A stretch of 64,000 nt of DNA, taken from contig CM029370.1 in NCBI GenBank assembly GCA_017165825.1, positions 16,293,081-16,357,080 of the forward strand. The letters are read 5' to 3'. Below are positions 62,430-64,000 of the stretch, piece by piece. The notes below the pieces were generated by a model. That model did no database searches and was not told the DNA's origin. It was given only the letters and a program-made list of their open reading frames with translations. Position 1 is the first letter of the stretch. Every line of letters starts with the position of its first letter. The DNA is from Hepsetus odoe. Lineage: Eukaryota; Chordata; Actinopteri; Characiformes; Hepsetidae. Both the position numbers and the translations under genes were made by a program.

Positions 62430-63550
62430 GTTTGTTGCAAATAGTCAACAGGGTGGCAAGAAGTGTTGAGAAAAAGATGCAAATTAACTACCAAAGATTT
62501 GAGAAGAATCAAAGGTCAAGCTACCAGGAACCCAAGATCTTCCAGTGCGGTCATATGTGAACTGAACCTACCTGGTGTGTCCAGAAGTACAAGGTGTTCA
62601 GTGCTCAGAGACATGGCCGAGGTAAGGATGGCCGAAAGTAAGTCCACTGAACCACTGACACAGGTCAAAACGTCCTAGAAATCTCTCAAGACAGATTTTT
62701 TAAAGGTTTTATGGACGGATGAGAAGTGACCCTTGACTGACCAGATTGATGGGCCCATGGCTGGATCAGTACCAGGCATAGAGCTCCACTTCCACTCAGA
62801 CACCAGCAAAGTGTAGGTGGGGTACTGGTATGAGCTGGTGTTAAAGATGAGCTAGCTGGACCTTTTTGGGTTAAAGACGTACTCAAAATCAACTCCCAAA
62901 CCTACTGGCAGTTTTAAGAAGACTCTTTCTTCAAGCAGTGTTTCCGGAAAGTCTGTATCTTTCAAGACCACCCTGATTTTTATGCAGGACGATGCTCCAT
63001 CACATGCATGGAAATACTCCACTGTGTGGCTCACCAGTAAAGACCTTAAAGATGAAAGAATCATGAAATGGCCCCCCTCCTCGCCTGAACTAAACCCTAT
63101 TGAGAACTTGTGGGCTCTTCTTAAACGGGAGATTTACAGGGAAGGAAAACGGTCCAGCTCTCTGAACAGGGTCTGGGAGGCTGCGGTTGCTGCTGCACAA
63201 AAAGTTGATGAACAGATCAAGAAAATGAAATGAATGGAAGGATGGATTGTTGGTCACTTTTTGGGAAATGTCTGAAATGTTTTTTGTAAATTGAGTATTT
63301 AACAGATGATCAGGTAGGAAAGGAACTTTTTTTTCCTTTAAGTTGTGTAATAATTCTGCACACTTATAGTTGCCTAACAATTGTACACACAGGAGAATGA
63401 AATTCCCCTGAGAATGGTCACAATCACATTTCCTTTGTGAAACATTCAGGTTTCCGAGTTATTAACATTTTAGATCGACTGAGCACTATATTTGTTCCAG
63501 ATTCAAATTAATCCTCAAAATAATCACGTCTAATAATTGTTTACACACTG
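62430..63550 (+). mobile_element. Decayed Tc1/mariner transposon (DD37E spacing)
   Basis: The right end TCTAATAATTGTTTACACAC then TG (63529-63550), followed by TA, looks like a Tc1/mariner terminal repeat. No left copy (its reverse complement) was found upstream, so the left boundary is approximate and set where coding similarity begins. The 5' end is probably deleted or too diverged. It contains the transposase pseudogene at 62463-63233. Confidence 0.75.
62463..63233 (+). pseudogene. Tc1/mariner transposase pseudogene (DD37E)
   Basis: The N-terminal DNA-binding part reads LTTKDLRRIKGQATRNPRSS and LPGVSRSTRCSVLRDMAEVR (about 62484-62624). The first catalytic Asp is GAT at 62718-62720 in KVLWTDEK, followed two codons later by a TGA (62727-62729). 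The second Asp is GAC at 62988-62990 in MQDDAPSHA, in the same frame 90 codons on. The Glu is GAG at 63102-63104 in SPELNPIENLWALLKR, with 37 residues between it and the second Asp. The last open frame (62982-63233) stops early after a frameshift near DEQIKKMK. Spacing places it outside classic DD34E Tc1. All three catalytic codons survive, but stops and frameshifts make it inactive. Confidence 0.87.
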
Positions 63551-64000
63551 TACTTGTAATTGTGCACAGTGTCTTAAAGTTAACCGTTTGCCAAGTAGCT
63601 AAGTGATAGAAAATGAATGAGGCAAGAAAATGTGAGAGACATACTCTGCTGGTGTGTACACGTGTGCTTGCTTGAATTTGTTTTCATCAGATTAGAAATG
63701 ACAAATCACAAACGTGTGTTTGTTTGTGTGTGTAGATTATTAGCTGACTTTTATTCCAGGGCAGAGAAACCACTAATCAGATTTGTACTTCAGAAGATTT
63801 TGCTACTTTTCAGTGGTGTTTTACAAGCAAACAACTGAGTCTTAAACAACCAAAACCTAATTTACATAATTCTGGTCTCATGCTTATTGCAATAAATTGA
63901 CAGCAATGTAGCAGGTTTTCTTTCACACATGCTGCATTTTGCAGCCTGCTTAATGGTTTCATGCCTTTCAGAGAAACCTATTTGCATGGACTTTTGTCTT
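63551..64000. other. Gene-free window end
   Basis: Unique AT-rich sequence after the transposon. The open frame at 63617-63838 has no recognisable domain. Confidence 0.55.

Noticed and set aside
1..64000. CRISPR arrays, operons, phage or bacterial defence systems
   Set aside because: Base composition, microsatellites, SINEs and LINEs show vertebrate nuclear DNA. No spaced direct repeats or bacterial genes were seen.

Overview
The window looks like repeat-rich, non-coding DNA from a ray-finned (teleost) fish. It is AT-rich and CpG-poor. It carries many CA/TG, TA and CT microsatellites, tRNA-derived SINEs, truncated RTE-type LINE copies, decayed Tc1/mariner transposons and one solo LTR. I found no host protein-coding gene, rRNA or functional tRNA, no CRISPR array and no bacterial-type operon. 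The longest open frames (about 140-150 codons) are low-complexity, antisense to transposons, or lack any recognisable domain. The simplest reading is an intergenic desert or the inside of a very large intron. The order within teleosts cannot be fixed from this sequence alone.

Layout. Bases 1-7395 are unique-looking non-coding DNA. A solo LTR with an exact 5-bp target duplication lies at 7401-7740. A short LINE-derived element (10291-10526), a minus-strand RTE LINE 3' end with an 11-bp duplication (11251-11695) and two SINEs (11790-11984 and 13736-13964) follow. At 16501-16845 a MITE-like end is joined to a headless SINE. A second RTE copy (23608-24348, 10-bp duplication) keeps a reverse-transcriptase FADD motif but has lost an internal block. 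A SINE is at 26731-26974. At 27583-28132 an internally deleted Tc1 element forms a fold-back with arms of about 208 bp, and mirrored TG/TA and TA/CA microsatellites flank it. A SINE cluster spans 34.9-35.76 kb. From 35.8 to 51.85 kb there is mostly unique sequence and microsatellites. A dead DD34E Tc1 copy (51853-53247) is followed at once by an L2-tail-type SINE (53285-53465); a related minus-strand SINE lies at 55648-55814. A minus-strand relative of the 10.3-kb LINE-derived element is at 57143-57362. A dead Tc1/mariner copy with DD37E spacing is at about 62430-63550.

No genes here work together as a system. The functional content that can be argued is mobile-element biology: LINE retrotransposition with target duplications, SINE RNA polymerase III boxes, Tc1 terminal repeats and an LTR promoter/poly(A) unit. 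There are also a few stretches that could be conserved regulatory DNA, and a weak TATA-plus-mini-exon arrangement near 38.6 kb. I did not find an undescribed system. The most unusual structure is the fold-back Tc1 derivative inside mirrored microsatellites.
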